A DNA stretch of 64,000 bases from Porphyromonadaceae bacterium (lineage in GTDB: Bacteria; Bacteroidota; Bacteroidia; Bacteroidales; Dysgonomonadaceae): positions 1-64,000 of the forward strand of contig JAJFTO010000012.1 in assembly GCA_021372865.1 (NCBI GenBank). The letters are read 5' to 3'. Positions 43,536-52,659 of this stretch are shown here, piece after piece (positions within the stretch are counted from its first letter, which is position 1; every line of letters starts with the position of its first letter). The translations under genes were made by a program, and so were the position numbers. Below the pieces are notes generated by a model. It had not been told where the DNA came from and did not search any database. It worked only from the letters and a program-made list of their open reading frames with translations.

Positions 43536-45098
43536 ATGAGCAATCAACTTGAGAAAGTAAAAGAGCTTATTCAACTCCGTGAGAAAGCTCGCCTGGGTGG
43601 TGGCGAAAAAAGAATTGAATCGCAACACCAGAAGGGAAAATATACCGCAAGGGAGCGTATTTTCATGCTCCTGGATGAGGGTAGTTTTGAGGAATTCGAC
43701 ATGTTCGTGGAACATCGTTCGCACAACTTCGGAATGGAAAAAACCAAATTCCTTGGTGACGGCGTGGTGACGGGTTACGGAACCATCGAGGGACGTCTTG
43801 TGTATGTATATGCACAGGATTTCACTGTTTCAGGCGGTTCTCTGTCTGAAATGCATGCCCAGAAAATTTGCAAGGTAATGGACCAGGCCATGAAGATGGG
43901 TGCTCCACTGATCGGCATCAACGACTCGGGGGGTGCCCGCATTCAGGAAGGTATCAACGCTTTGGCCGGATATGCTGAGATATTTCAGCGTAACATCCTT
44001 GCATCGGGTGTGATTCCGCAGATTTCCGGAATTTTCGGTCCCTGTGCCGGGGGCGCAGTTTACTCTCCGGCTCTCACCGATTTTATCATTATGACCCAAG
44101 GTACCTCTTACATGTTTCTGACCGGTCCCAAAGTGGTGAAGACCGTCACCGGTGAAGATGTGACGCAGGAGAATCTTGGTGGAGCATCGGTACATGCCGC
44201 CAAATCGGGTGTGGCACAATTCTCTGTAGACTCAGAAGAGAACGGCATCAAAGTGATCCGCCAGCTGCTGAGCTTCATTCCGCAAAACAATCTTGAGGAA
44301 GCTCCTCTGTATGAAAACGATGACCCCATCGATCGACTCGAAGACGGATTGAATGAAATCATTCCTGACAGCCCGAACAAACCCTACGACATGTACGAAG
44401 TGATCGGGGCAATCATCGACAAAGGAGAATTTCTGGAGGTACATGCCGACTATGCAAAAAATATTATCGTGGGATTTGCCCGTTTCAATGGCCAGTCGGT
44501 AGGTATCGTAGCAAACCAGCCCAAATTCCTTGCCGGAGTGCTTGACATCAATGCATCACGTAAAGGAGCACGCTTCGTTCGTTTCTGCGACGCATTCAAC
44601 ATACCCATCGTATCATTGGTAGATGTTCCCGGTTTCCTTCCCGGAACAGGTCAGGAATATGGCGGTGTCATTACACACGGTGCCAAATTACTGTATGCTT
44701 ATGGTGAAGCCACCGTACCCAAAATTACCGTCACCCTGCGTAAATCATATGGCGGAGCACACATCGTGATGAGTTGTAAGCAGCTCAGGGGAGATATCAA
44801 CTACGCATGGCCGAGCGCCGAGATCGCAGTGATGGGAGCCGATGGGGCTGTTGAAGTACTTTACAGCAAGGATATCGCCAAGGAGAGCGATCCAGAAAAG
44901 CAGGCTGCTGTGATTGAGGAGAAAAAGCAAGAGTACAACAATCTCTTTGCCAACCCATATGAGGCAGCCAGATATGGCTACATCGACGATGTGATTGAGC
45001 CCAGGAATACCCGATTCCGGATCATTCGTGCCTTGCAGCAGACATTAACAAAGAAACTTCAGAATCCGCCCAAGAAGCACGACAATCTTCCCTTGTAA
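43536..45098 (+). CDS. mmdA: Methylmalonyl-CoA decarboxylase alpha subunit (carboxyltransferase)
   Basis: Transfers the carboxyl group of (S)-methylmalonyl-CoA to the biotin carrier. At 520 residues it has the two crotonase-like domains of acyl-CoA carboxyltransferases. The first shows [37 protein letters not shown] and [16 protein letters not shown]. The second shows [18 protein letters not shown] and the [15 protein letters not shown] stretch. It acts in the cytoplasm on the membrane-bound beta/gamma module encoded downstream. The next gene starts 10 bp later. Confidence 0.95.
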   Translation: MSNQLEKVKELIQLREKARLGGGEKRIESQHQKGKYTARERIFMLLDEGSFEEFDMFVEHRSHNFGMEKTKFLGDGVVTGYGTIEGRLVYVYAQDFTVSGGSLSEMHAQKICKVMDQAMKMGAPLIGINDSGGARIQEGINALAGYAEIFQRNILASGVIPQISGIFGPCAGGAVYSPALTDFIIMTQGTSYMFLTGPKVVKTVTGEDVTQENLGGASVHAAKSGVAQFSVDSEENGIKVIRQLLSFIPQNNLEEAPLYENDDPIDRLEDGLNEIIPDSPNKPYDMYEVIGAIIDKGEFLEVHADYAKNIIVGFARFNGQSVGIVANQPKFLAGVLDINASRKGARFVRFCDAFNIPIVSLVDVPGFLPGTGQEYGGVITHGAKLLYAYGEATVPKITVTLRKSYGGAHIVMSCKQLRGDINYAWPSAEIAVMGADGAVEVLYSKDIAKESDPEKQAAVIEEKKQEYNNLFANPYEAARYGYIDDVIEPRNTRFRIIRALQQTLTKKLQNPPKKHDNLPL

Positions 45099-45108
45099 GA
45101 AAAAGCGC

Positions 45109-46023
45109 ATGAAGAAATTATCAAAACATCTTGCATTCTTCCTTATTTTACCACTATGTATCGCCTGTTCAAGCCGGGTTCAGAATCCGAGATTCGTCAT
45201 CAATGAAGTGTTGGTGATCAATGAACAGAATTACGTAGATGATTACGGACAGAGAAGCGGATGGATCGAAATATTCAACAATACCGCCAAGACACAGGAC
45301 TTGGGCGGGCTTTTTCTTACGAACGACAGATCGAATCCCAGAAAATATCCGATACCAAAGGGTGATGTGCTCACCAAACTGGCACCGCATCAGCATGTAC
45401 TTTTTTGGGCGAACAACAAACCCTATCAGGGTACATTCTACATTAGTTTTGAGCTGAATCCGGATGCGGAGAATTATATTGCATTGTACGATGAAAGCGG
45501 AACGAAACTGATCGACGAAGTGACCATACCAAAAGGTCAGTTACCGGATGTCTCGTGGGGTTACAAAACAGACGGGGTAAAATTTAACCGGGAAGGAGCG
45601 AATATGCTTGCTGTTCTGGAAAAAGTTACCCCCAGTACCAATAATTATACACTCGACAAAAACGAAAAAGTCGAAAGATTTAAACACCAAGATAAATTTG
45701 GAGCATCTATGACAATAACATCAATGTTGGTTGTATTTCTGGCTCTTGTTTTACTGTACATTGTATTTAAGCTGGTAGGAAAAGGTTCCGTCGGTTTAAA
45801 CAAAAGGAAAAAAGAGAAGGATACAACAGTTACGGAAGGGGTTAAACCCGAAACGAATGAAATTCCGGGAGAAGTACTCTCAGCCATCTTTATGGCACTT
45901 CATGAGGAACAGAGTGATGTGCACGACTTTGAGCATACCATACTCACCTTTAATAAAATTAACAGGAATTATTCTCCATGGAGTTCCAAGATTTACGGAT
46001 TGAGACAAACACCGAGAAAATAA
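45109..46023 (+). CDS. OadG/MmdD-type Na+ pump subunit with N-terminal lamin-tail domain
   Basis: A 304-residue membrane protein that takes the place of the small gamma/delta subunit. Residues 1-20 form a signal peptide with a possible lipobox (CIAC, Cys20). A lamin-tail-like beta domain follows (about 29-165, with INEVLVINEQNYVDDYG, GWIEIFNNT and LGGLFLTNDRSNPRKY). One transmembrane segment (about 205-225, SMLVVFLALVLLYIVFKL) then leads to a basic cytoplasmic part. The tail keeps the Bacteroidetes OadG ending YSPWSSKIYGLRQTPRK. The lamin-tail domain would be periplasmic. Its role is unknown. Confidence 0.85.
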   Translation: MKKLSKHLAFFLILPLCIACSSRVQNPRFVINEVLVINEQNYVDDYGQRSGWIEIFNNTAKTQDLGGLFLTNDRSNPRKYPIPKGDVLTKLAPHQHVLFWANNKPYQGTFYISFELNPDAENYIALYDESGTKLIDEVTIPKGQLPDVSWGYKTDGVKFNREGANMLAVLEKVTPSTNNYTLDKNEKVERFKHQDKFGASMTITSMLVVFLALVLLYIVFKLVGKGSVGLNKRKKEKDTTVTEGVKPETNEIPGEVLSAIFMALHEEQSDVHDFEHTILTFNKINRNYSPWSSKIYGLRQTPRK

Positions 46024-46125
46024 ATTAAGATATTCGTGCGCCATTGCATGGCTTAAACAAGTCTGACCATGCTCTTTTGACAAATACGAATATTCCATTC
46101 ACTTTAATAAAAAAAATAATATCGT

Positions 46126-46566
46126 ATGAAAGAATATAAATACAGGATTAACGGGAGTCTTTACAACGTTGTTGTAAATAATGTGGACGATGAGACAGCT
46201 GATGTGGAAGTAAACGGTACTCCCTATAAGGTCGGCATTGAAAAAAAAGTAAAGAAGCAAATGACCTCTCCTTTTAAAAAAGCAGCGCAAGCAGGTGCGC
46301 CAAGTCCGGAAGTACATTCGCCTGTTACAAAACAGGCATCCCCAGCCAGTGCAAACTCTTTAAAATCCCCGCTTCCGGGTATCATACTCGACATTACCTG
46401 CAACGTGGGAGATAAAGTAAAAAAAGGCCAGAAGTTGCTGATTCTGGAAGCCATGAAAATGGAAAACAATATCATTGCGGACAAAGACGGCACGGTGCAG
46501 GAAATAAAAGTCAGGAAAGGTGATTCTGTACTGGAAGGTTCTGAACTGATTGTAATAGTCGGATAA
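46126..46566 (+). CDS. mmdC: Biotin carboxyl carrier subunit of methylmalonyl-CoA decarboxylase
   Basis: A 146-residue biotin carrier. Residues about 80-146 form a biotinyl/lipoyl domain with the biotinylation motif EAMKMENN (Lys111). It is preceded by a Pro/Ala/Ser-rich linker (about 46-78) and an N-terminal beta segment (YKYRINGSLYNVVVNNVDD). It shuttles CO2 between MmdA and the membrane beta subunit. The 102-bp gap before it holds a small hairpin but no promoter. The beta gene follows at 4 bp. Confidence 0.94.
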   Translation: MKEYKYRINGSLYNVVVNNVDDETADVEVNGTPYKVGIEKKVKKQMTSPFKKAAQAGAPSPEVHSPVTKQASPASANSLKSPLPGIILDITCNVGDKVKKGQKLLILEAMKMENNIIADKDGTVQEIKVRKGDSVLEGSELIVIVG

Positions 46567-46570
46567 CCAT

Positions 46571-47731
46571 ATGGGAAACTTCATCGACTTTTTAATTGAC
46601 AATCTAACCACCTTTTTTAATAACACGGGATTTGCCAATGTGGAATCAGGTCATGTCATTATGATCCTCTTTGGTATTCTGTTTATATTCCTGGCTATTC
46701 GTTATGAATTTGAGCCTTTGCTGTTGGTACCCATCGGATTTGGAATTCTGGTCGGAAATATTCCTTTTGACCTCTCGGCTAACCTCGAAATAGGAGTTTA
46801 CGAAGAGGGATCGGTGTTGAATATTTTGTATCAGGGCGTAGAGAAAGGCTGGTATCCACCGCTGATTTTCCTGGGTATAGGGGCCATGACCGATTTTTCT
46901 GCACTGATTGCCAATCCCAAGTTGATACTGGTGGGTGCGGCCTGTCAGTTTGGGATTTTTGGAGCTTACATCATTGCCCTGCAGTTGGGATTTGAACCCA
47001 ACGAGGCAGCCTCAATCGGCATTATCGGTGGAGCGGATGGTCCTACGGCCATTTTCCTCACCTCGAAGCTGGCTCCTCATCTGCTGGGAGCTGTGGCCAT
47101 TTCGGCCTATTCTTACATGGCATTGATTCCGATTCTGCAACCTCCCTTCATGCGGCTGCTGACGACAAAAAAAGAGAAACTCATTCGCATGAAATCGGCA
47201 CGTGTGGTATCTCAGAGCGAGAAGATCATCTTCCCGGTTGTCGGTTTGCTGATGACCGCTTTTCTGGTTCCTTCGGGACTACCGCTGCTGGGTATGCTTT
47301 TTTTTGGGAATCTGCTGAAGGAATCGGGTGTTACGCGACGTCTGGCAGAGACGGCCCGAGGACCGATGGTGGATATTGTAACGATCCTGTTGGGTTTGAT
47401 GGTTGGCGTATCCACGCAGGCCACCACGTTTCTGACTGCGGCATCCGTTAAAATTTTCCTCCTGGGGGCCCTTGCATTCAGTATCGCTACCTGTGCGGGT
47501 GTGTTGTTCGTGAAATTTTTCAACCTCTTTTTAAAAGAGGGTAACAAGATAAACCCGCTCATTGGCAATGCAGGCGTATCGGCTGTCCCGGGATCAGCCA
47601 GAATGTCGCAGATTGTGGGACTCGAGTATGATTCGACGAACCATTTGCTGATGCATGCCATGGGGCCCAATGTGGCCGGTGTAATCGGATCGGCGGTAGC
47701 TGCCGGATTGATGCTGGGATTCCTCTATTAA
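46571..47731 (+). CDS. mmdB: Na+-translocating decarboxylase beta subunit (first copy)
   Basis: Membrane subunit that decarboxylates carboxybiotin and exports Na+. At 386 residues it has about ten hydrophobic segments. The residues shown to matter in Klebsiella OadB can be aligned: Asp in IGGADGPTAIF, Tyr in AYSYMALIPILQPP, and Asn, Gly, Ser and Arg in INPLIGNAGVSAVPGSAR. It follows the biotin carrier at 4 bp. A second beta gene lies 93 bp downstream. Confidence 0.94.
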   Translation: MGNFIDFLIDNLTTFFNNTGFANVESGHVIMILFGILFIFLAIRYEFEPLLLVPIGFGILVGNIPFDLSANLEIGVYEEGSVLNILYQGVEKGWYPPLIFLGIGAMTDFSALIANPKLILVGAACQFGIFGAYIIALQLGFEPNEAASIGIIGGADGPTAIFLTSKLAPHLLGAVAISAYSYMALIPILQPPFMRLLTTKKEKLIRMKSARVVSQSEKIIFPVVGLLMTAFLVPSGLPLLGMLFFGNLLKESGVTRRLAETARGPMVDIVTILLGLMVGVSTQATTFLTAASVKIFLLGALAFSIATCAGVLFVKFFNLFLKEGNKINPLIGNAGVSAVPGSARMSQIVGLEYDSTNHLLMHAMGPNVAGVIGSAVAAGLMLGFLY

Positions 47732-47824
47732 ATAGATTTTCGGGGTAAGTAATCCGTGCCCAAATATGAGAAACAAAAAAGTGATATAGTACATAACGAT
47801 TAAAAGGAGTAATCAACAACAATT

Positions 47825-48976
47825 ATGGGATTGGAACAACTATTGCCTGCCATTGCAGGCATGACATGGCAACATCTGGTGATGATCAGCGTCGGTTTGA
47901 TTCTTATTTACCTGGCCATCGCCAAAAATTATGAACCGACATTGTTACTGCCGATGGGATTCGGCGCTATTCTGGTGAATATACCCCTCTCCTCTGCACT
48001 TACGCAGATTGACCCTGCCACAGGCCAGGCAGTTGAGGGTGTGCTCAATGTTTTTTTTGAAGCAGGTATCGCGACGGAGATCTTCCCTCTGCTGATATTT
48101 ATCGCGATCGGGGCGATGATCGACTTCTCGCCCCTGTTCAGAAATCCCTCTCTGCTGTTGTTTGGGGCAGCAGCGCAGTTTGGAATCTTTCTCACCATGG
48201 TGGTGGCTGCTTTGATGGGCTACGACATCCGCGAAGCGGCTTCCATTGGTATTATCGGCGCCGCCGACGGCCCCACCTCCATTGTGGTGGCATCCCGCTT
48301 TGCTCCCAACCTGCTTGGGCCCATCTCTGTGGCAGCCTACTCCTATATGGCGCTTGTCCCCATTATTCAGCCTCCTGTCATCAGGTTGCTTACTTCAAGA
48401 AAAGAGCGACTGATCAGGATGACCGGCAACAACAACAAGAAGATATCTAAGAAGGCACTGATTGCTTTCCCCATTGTGATCACAATTGCTGCTGGAATTA
48501 TCGCTCCTTCATCATTGGCATTGATTGGTTTTCTGATGTTTGGCAACCTCATTCGCGAGTGTGGCGTACTGAACAAGCTTTCACTGTCGGCACAAAACGA
48601 GTTATCGAGTCTGGTGACCATACTTCTGGGCATCACCATTGCCAGCACGATGACAGCTGAACGTTTTATCCGCCTCGATACATTGTTTATCATTGCACTG
48701 GGCTTGTTTGCTTTTATTTTTGACACATTTGGCGGTGTGATTTTTGCAAAGTTCCTGAATCTGTTCAGGAAAGAAGGCAACAAAATTAATCCGATGGTGG
48801 GTGCATGCGGTATTTCCGCTTTCCCAATGTCGGCCCGTGTGATTCATCAGATGGGACAGAAAGAGGATCCCTATAACTACCTGCTTATGCCGGCTATCAG
48901 TGCCAACGTAGGTGGACAGATCGGCTCGGTGGTGGCCGGAGGAATTATTCTGACCCTGGTTCCTTTACTTGCTTAA
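47825..48976 (+). CDS. Na+-translocating decarboxylase beta subunit (second, diverged copy)
   Basis: A 383-residue paralogue of the preceding gene. The core motifs are kept (IGAADGPTSIV, AYSYMALVPIIQPP, INPMVGACGISAFPMSAR), so all key Na+-site positions appear intact. The N-terminal 30 residues and the loops differ strongly, and identity is only moderate. It is therefore an old duplication or separate acquisition, not an assembly artefact. It starts with MGLEQLLPAIAGMTWQHL and is followed 11 bp later by a tiny OadG-like gene. It may form a second membrane module that uses the same MmdA and MmdC. Confidence 0.92.
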   Translation: MGLEQLLPAIAGMTWQHLVMISVGLILIYLAIAKNYEPTLLLPMGFGAILVNIPLSSALTQIDPATGQAVEGVLNVFFEAGIATEIFPLLIFIAIGAMIDFSPLFRNPSLLLFGAAAQFGIFLTMVVAALMGYDIREAASIGIIGAADGPTSIVVASRFAPNLLGPISVAAYSYMALVPIIQPPVIRLLTSRKERLIRMTGNNNKKISKKALIAFPIVITIAAGIIAPSSLALIGFLMFGNLIRECGVLNKLSLSAQNELSSLVTILLGITIASTMTAERFIRLDTLFIIALGLFAFIFDTFGGVIFAKFLNLFRKEGNKINPMVGACGISAFPMSARVIHQMGQKEDPYNYLLMPAISANVGGQIGSVVAGGIILTLVPLLA

Positions 48977-48987
48977 AAAAGAATATT

Positions 48988-49140
48988 ATGACAGCAACAT
49001 TAGAATTAGCATTATTGATTGCAGTACTCGGTATTGGGGGAATTTTCATTTTCATGGCACTCTTTTACCTGATGATTCGCGCCCTCGATAAATACCTGCC
49101 ATACCGGGAAGATGAACCGGAAGGGAAATCATCGGAATGA
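48988..49140 (+). CDS. Tiny OadG/MmdD-like membrane subunit (50 residues)
   Basis: A 50-residue ORF directly after the second beta gene. One transmembrane helix (about 4-30, with ALLIAVLGIGGIFIFMALF) is followed by LMIRALDKYLPYREDEPEG, a short acidic/proline tail. This is the plan of gamma/delta subunits of Na+-pumping decarboxylases, which are small single-helix proteins with a charged C-terminus. Position after mmdB and the 11-bp gap support it. It lacks any lamin-tail domain, unlike the larger subunit upstream. The assignment is inference from topology and context. Confidence 0.7.
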   Translation: MTATLELALLIAVLGIGGIFIFMALFYLMIRALDKYLPYREDEPEGKSSE

Positions 49141-49180
49141 GGCAGCCAACACCGATTGGAAACAGACAATAGACGGACAT

Positions 49181-49214
49181 AAGAAAGGAGCAGATTTATT
49201 TCTGCTCCTTTCTT
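49181..49214 (-). terminator. Bidirectional terminator overlapping the nadK stop
   Basis: AAGAAAGGAGCAGA (49181-49194) pairs perfectly with TCTGCTCCTTTCTT (49201-49214). The arm on the right encodes the last nadK codons (RKEQK), with the stop in the loop region. It serves the pump operon and nadK from opposite sides. Confidence 0.8.
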
Positions 49215-50092
49215 ACGTCTGCTCCCCACATAAGTTTATCACGAAGTGTTTCATAAAACGTATGTCCGATCCGCTTCACTACACGCAGTGTGTAATCCGC
49301 TTTTCTGACCTGGATATTGACTATCTCGTCCAGCACCCGGGACTGTCCATCGACAGACACCAGAAACGTATGACTGCGACTTTCCACTTTCAGGGAAATG
49401 ATGCTGCTGTCGTCCACCACCAGCGAGCGCGAGGTAAGGTTATGAGGTGCAATGGCTGAGAGGATAATACTGGGTGTGGTGGGTGAGAGAATGGATCCGC
49501 CGATACTCAGCGAATAAGCCGTAGAGCCGGTAGGAGTGGAAATGACCAATCCGTCTGCCTGATAAGAAGTCAGGTAATCGTTGTTGATATAGGCGTGAAT
49601 GGAAAGCATGGAGGCCGTGTCCTGCTTCAAAAGAGCCACTTCATTCAGTGCATGGTTGTTGAAATACTCCGGGGGAAAAGTTTCATCGGTCGTCAGCTTC
49701 AGCAGCGTACGATCCTGTACTTTGTAAGCGTTCTTCATCACCTCCTGCAATGTCTCTTCCACATCGGCATAGTTGATGGCAGCAAGAAAACCCAGTCGCC
49801 CCGTATTTATACCCAGCACAGGAATGCCTGAGTCACCCACGGTGGTCGCAGTACGCAGAAACGTTCCGTCGCCACCTACACTCACCACCATATCCACATC
49901 CGGCAGGGTCTCAACCAATTCACAAAGGAGACCTACCTTTTGTTGGATGTGTCCGGTCAGCGAAAGGAAAAAATTCTCGGGCAGATACAATTCACCACCA
50001 TACCGTTTGATTGCATCACATACGCCGAATATCTGTTCTTCCGCTTTGGCCGTTCTGTCGGGGAACATGCTCCCGAATAATGCAAACTTCAT
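49196..50092 (-). CDS. nadK: NAD kinase
   Basis: Phosphorylates NAD to NADP. At 298 residues it shows the family motifs VSVGGDGTFLRTA (catalytic GGDG), INTGRLGFLA, and PTGSTAYSLSIGGSI. It is the second gene after a CBS-type protein (44-bp gap), and its 3' end is embedded in a terminator hairpin shared with the convergent pump operon. Confidence 0.96.
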   Translation of the reverse strand: MKFALFGSMFPDRTAKAEEQIFGVCDAIKRYGGELYLPENFFLSLTGHIQQKVGLLCELVETLPDVDMVVSVGGDGTFLRTATTVGDSGIPVLGINTGRLGFLAAINYADVEETLQEVMKNAYKVQDRTLLKLTTDETFPPEYFNNHALNEVALLKQDTASMLSIHAYINNDYLTSYQADGLVISTPTGSTAYSLSIGGSILSPTTPSIILSAIAPHNLTSRSLVVDDSSIISLKVESRSHTFLVSVDGQSRVLDEIVNIQVRKADYTLRVVKRIGHTFYETLRDKLMWGADVRKEQK

Positions 50093-50136
50093 CTTTTTCC
50101 TTTCAAAATCTTTTTTGAAAATCAGTTACGAACTAT

Positions 50137-50514
50137 TTACATTTCAAGGTAATACAACAGTTCATCCAACCGTTCTTTCTGGGTGTCGGTCACCTCTCCC
50201 TCACGCATATAATAGTAAACTATCCGGTAATTGAATCTTTCAAAGCTCCGCAATACTGCGGATAGATCATTAATGTCTAGCTTCAGCGATACCAGAAGGT
50301 CAATCCCTCCCGAGATCGGCATCACAGAGAGAGCCGTCACGTGAGCATTGTTACTTTCCACAATGCGCGCGATCTCGGTGAGCGTATAATCTTTCAACGG
50401 AACCTCCAGAATAAGCAGCGAATTTTCAGTTTCTGTCAGCTCTGTAAACTGCTCTGGCGTAAGTGGTGATGCGAACTTTTCGATCTGTTTATTGATAAAT
50501 TCTTTGACCGACAT
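50137..50514 (-). CDS. CBS-domain-like small protein upstream of nadK
   Basis: A 125-residue protein of the type annotated as CBS-domain protein in Bacteroidetes. The middle contains a beta-alpha pattern (LLILEVPLKDYTLTEIARIVESNNAHVTALSVM) followed by an ACT-like strand pattern IDLLVSLKLDINDLSAVLRSFERF. The N-terminus resembles a short CBS-linked helix (VKEFINKQIEKFA). A nucleotide-sensing regulatory role is possible given the nadK neighbour, but unproven. It diverges from pdxJ. Confidence 0.75.
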   Translation of the reverse strand: MSVKEFINKQIEKFASPLTPEQFTELTETENSLLILEVPLKDYTLTEIARIVESNNAHVTALSVMPISGGIDLLVSLKLDINDLSAVLRSFERFNYRIVYYYMREGEVTDTQKERLDELLYYLEM

Positions 50515-50545
50515 TGCGTAAAACGGTTAATTCGTATTACTTTTG
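50513..50545 (+). promoter_or_regulatory. Promoter of pdxJ and the exbBD-tonB genes
   Basis: TTG (50513-50515), 22 bp, TACTTTTG (50538-50545). It lies about 68 bp before the pdxJ ATG and overlaps the start of the divergent CBS gene. Confidence 0.5.
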
Positions 50546-50613
50546 TACTGTTTTACAAAGATGGCAAAAATTTGCGAATTCACCTCTTTGTGACGGATTG
50601 TTTGTAAAAAAAT

Positions 50614-51345
50614 ATGACAAAATTAAGCGTAAACGTAAACAAAATTGCGACTCTGCGAAATGCCCGCGGTGGAAATATCCCTGATGTGGTGCAGGTAGCC
50701 GTAGATTGCCAACTCTTTGGAGCAGAAGGAATCACTGTGCACCCGAGGCCCGATCAGCGACACATTCGCTACAACGATGTGTTTGATCTGCAGGCAAAAG
50801 TTCATACCGAATTTAACATCGAGGGAAATCCCACCCCTGAATTTATCTCACTCATCCAACGAATAAGACCTACGCAGGTAACCCTCGTACCCGACGCCCA
50901 CGATGCCATCACCTCCAACGCGGGATGGGACACGGTTACACATAAGGATTTTCTGACCGACATTGTGAATGAGTTCCAGTCGATCGGTGTACGTACCTCC
51001 ATCTTCGTAGACCCGAATCCAGAGATGATCCGCATGGCTTCACAGATCGGAACCGACCGCATAGAACTCTACACAGGGCCCTATGCCGAAGCTTTTTCGG
51101 CTGACCGGCAAAAAGCCGTTGCTCCCTACCTGGAAGCTGCTATACTGGCAAAGAATCTTGGATTGGGAGTGAATGCGGGGCATGACCTGAATCTTGACAA
51201 TCTCCAATGGTTTTATACCAGCATCCCCTGGATAAAGGAAGTATCCATAGGACATGCGCTCATCTGTGACGCACTCTACCTGGGTTTGGAAAAAACAATA
51301 AAAGCGTATAAATATTGTTTAAAAGAGCCTGCAACAAAGGATTAA
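50614..51345 (+). CDS. pdxJ: Pyridoxine 5'-phosphate synthase
   Basis: Condenses 1-deoxyxylulose-5-phosphate and 3-amino-2-oxopropyl phosphate to pyridoxine 5'-phosphate. At 243 residues the TIM barrel shows [61 protein letters not shown] and VNAGHDLN. The C-terminal [17 protein letters not shown] is complete. It is followed by the TonB energy-transduction genes, an order I believe is common in Bacteroidales, so a shared transcript is likely. Confidence 0.96.
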   Translation: MTKLSVNVNKIATLRNARGGNIPDVVQVAVDCQLFGAEGITVHPRPDQRHIRYNDVFDLQAKVHTEFNIEGNPTPEFISLIQRIRPTQVTLVPDAHDAITSNAGWDTVTHKDFLTDIVNEFQSIGVRTSIFVDPNPEMIRMASQIGTDRIELYTGPYAEAFSADRQKAVAPYLEAAILAKNLGLGVNAGHDLNLDNLQWFYTSIPWIKEVSIGHALICDALYLGLEKTIKAYKYCLKEPATKD

Positions 51346-51346
51346 C

Positions 51347-51451
51347 ATGACAAAAACTATTACCTTTATTGCGGACTTTTTCAGACGAGCCATAACCTGG
51401 CGAAACACGTTTCTGTTCCACCAGATTCAATTTAATAGTTTCACTGACTAA
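51347..51451 (+). CDS. Possible 34-residue ORF between pdxJ and exbB
   Basis: ATG one base after the pdxJ stop opens a 34-codon frame (MTKTITFIADFFRRAITWRN and on) ending at TAA 51449-51451. The product would be basic and mildly hydrophobic. No family is recognised. It may be chance, or a translated leader before exbB. Confidence 0.25.
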   Translation: MTKTITFIADFFRRAITWRNTFLFHQIQFNSFTD

Positions 51452-51470
51452 CAAGGAAATAAAATATCGT

Positions 51471-52184
51471 ATGAATCTTCTTCAAATTCCCTTACCGACA
51501 GATACTGCTCAAGCAATCTACGACACCGTGCAGCAGGTAACAACCGTAAAAACAGAGGCTGTAGCCATGAACGCATTCGATCTCGCACTAAAGGGCGGAT
51601 GGCTGATGATTGTACTGCTCATTCTGCTGTTGATGACGATTTACGTGCTGATAGAGAGAACGCTGGTCATCAACAAAGCAGGCAAGGAAGACAGTTCTTT
51701 TATGAACCGGATCAAGGACTATATTCACGATGGGAAGATTGATGCTGCACTGGCACTTTGTCGGAATACCGGCACTCCTTCCGCCCAGATGGTGGAGAAG
51801 GGAATTTCTCGTCTGGGAAGGCCTACGACAGACGTAATGTCAGCCATTGAGAATCAGGGTAATATCGTAATCTCAAAGCTGGAGAGAGGACTTCCAGTAT
51901 TGGCCACTTCTGCTTCGGGTGCCCCGATGGTCGGTTTCCTCGGAACGGTGACTGGTATGGTGAAAGCATTTATGAACATGGCAAGCGCCGGAAGCAACGT
52001 AAATGTAAGCATTCTCTCTACAGGGATATACGAGGCACTCATTACTACTGTTGGCGGACTGATTGTGGGCATCATTGCCCTGTTTGCCTACAACTACCTT
52101 GCCACGCGAATCAAAGGTATCGTAAACAGGCTCGAGATGCAGATCATGGAGTTCATGGACATTCTGAACGAGCCGGTAGCGTAA
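51471..52184 (+). CDS. exbB: MotA/TolQ/ExbB proton channel family protein
   Basis: Inner-membrane channel subunit that uses the proton gradient to energise TonB. At 237 residues it has a first transmembrane helix (about 42-66) and two more in the second half within the conserved block LATSASGAPMVGFLGTVTGMVKAF and STGIYEALITTVGGLIVGIIAL. The cytoplasmic loop between them is typical. It is followed by exbD (61 bp) and a TonB-type protein. Confidence 0.93.
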   Translation: MNLLQIPLPTDTAQAIYDTVQQVTTVKTEAVAMNAFDLALKGGWLMIVLLILLLMTIYVLIERTLVINKAGKEDSSFMNRIKDYIHDGKIDAALALCRNTGTPSAQMVEKGISRLGRPTTDVMSAIENQGNIVISKLERGLPVLATSASGAPMVGFLGTVTGMVKAFMNMASAGSNVNVSILSTGIYEALITTVGGLIVGIIALFAYNYLATRIKGIVNRLEMQIMEFMDILNEPVA

Positions 52185-52186
52185 AT

Positions 52187-52240
52187 GATTAGCAGATTAA
52201 CAGATTAGTAGATTGGCACATTAGTAATATTAGCATATTG
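52187..52240 (+). repeat. Degenerate AGATTA-type repeats between exbB and exbD
   Basis: GATTAGCAGATTAACAGATTAGTAGATT holds four near copies of a 7-8 bp unit, then looser ones. It is the only content of the 61-bp gap. Confidence 0.5.
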
Positions 52241-52245
52241 AAGAG

Positions 52246-52653
52246 ATGGCATTAAAACAGCGATTTAAGTTAGAAACAAATTTCAGCATGGCATCCATGA
52301 CCGATGTGATCTTTTTATTGCTTATTTTCTTCATGATCACCTCCACGATTGTGGTACCGAATGCCATTCAGGTGTTGTTGCCCAGAGCACAGCAACAGAC
52401 GCAGGCAAAACCTATTACCCGTGTGACCATCGACAAGGACCTGAATTATTATGTGGCCAATGCCAACGAGACGGAGCGGCAGGTCCCCTTTGAAGCCATC
52501 ACCCCATTTCTGCAATCGGCATACACAAACGACCCCAATATTTTCGTGGCGCTTTATGCCGATGAGAACGTGCCCTACAAGGAGATTGTGCGTATTCTGG
52601 ATATCGCCAATCAGAATAAATTTAAAATGGTGCTGATGACCAGGCCTAATTAA
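52246..52653 (+). CDS. exbD: Biopolymer transport protein ExbD
   Basis: A 135-residue single-pass membrane protein. The helix contains the conserved Asp of the family (SMTDVIFLLLIFFMITSTIV, about 15-36). The periplasmic part has the usual alpha/beta pattern ending in VRILDIANQNKFKMVLMTRP. It partners with ExbB and the downstream TonB protein, 6 bp away. Confidence 0.93.
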   Translation: MALKQRFKLETNFSMASMTDVIFLLLIFFMITSTIVVPNAIQVLLPRAQQQTQAKPITRVTIDKDLNYYVANANETERQVPFEAITPFLQSAYTNDPNIFVALYADENVPYKEIVRILDIANQNKFKMVLMTRPN

Positions 52654-52659
52654 AGTGAC

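Noticed and set aside
46571..48976. Two adjacent beta-subunit genes as an assembly duplication
   Set aside because: The two proteins differ throughout, especially at the N-terminus and loops, so they are old paralogues.
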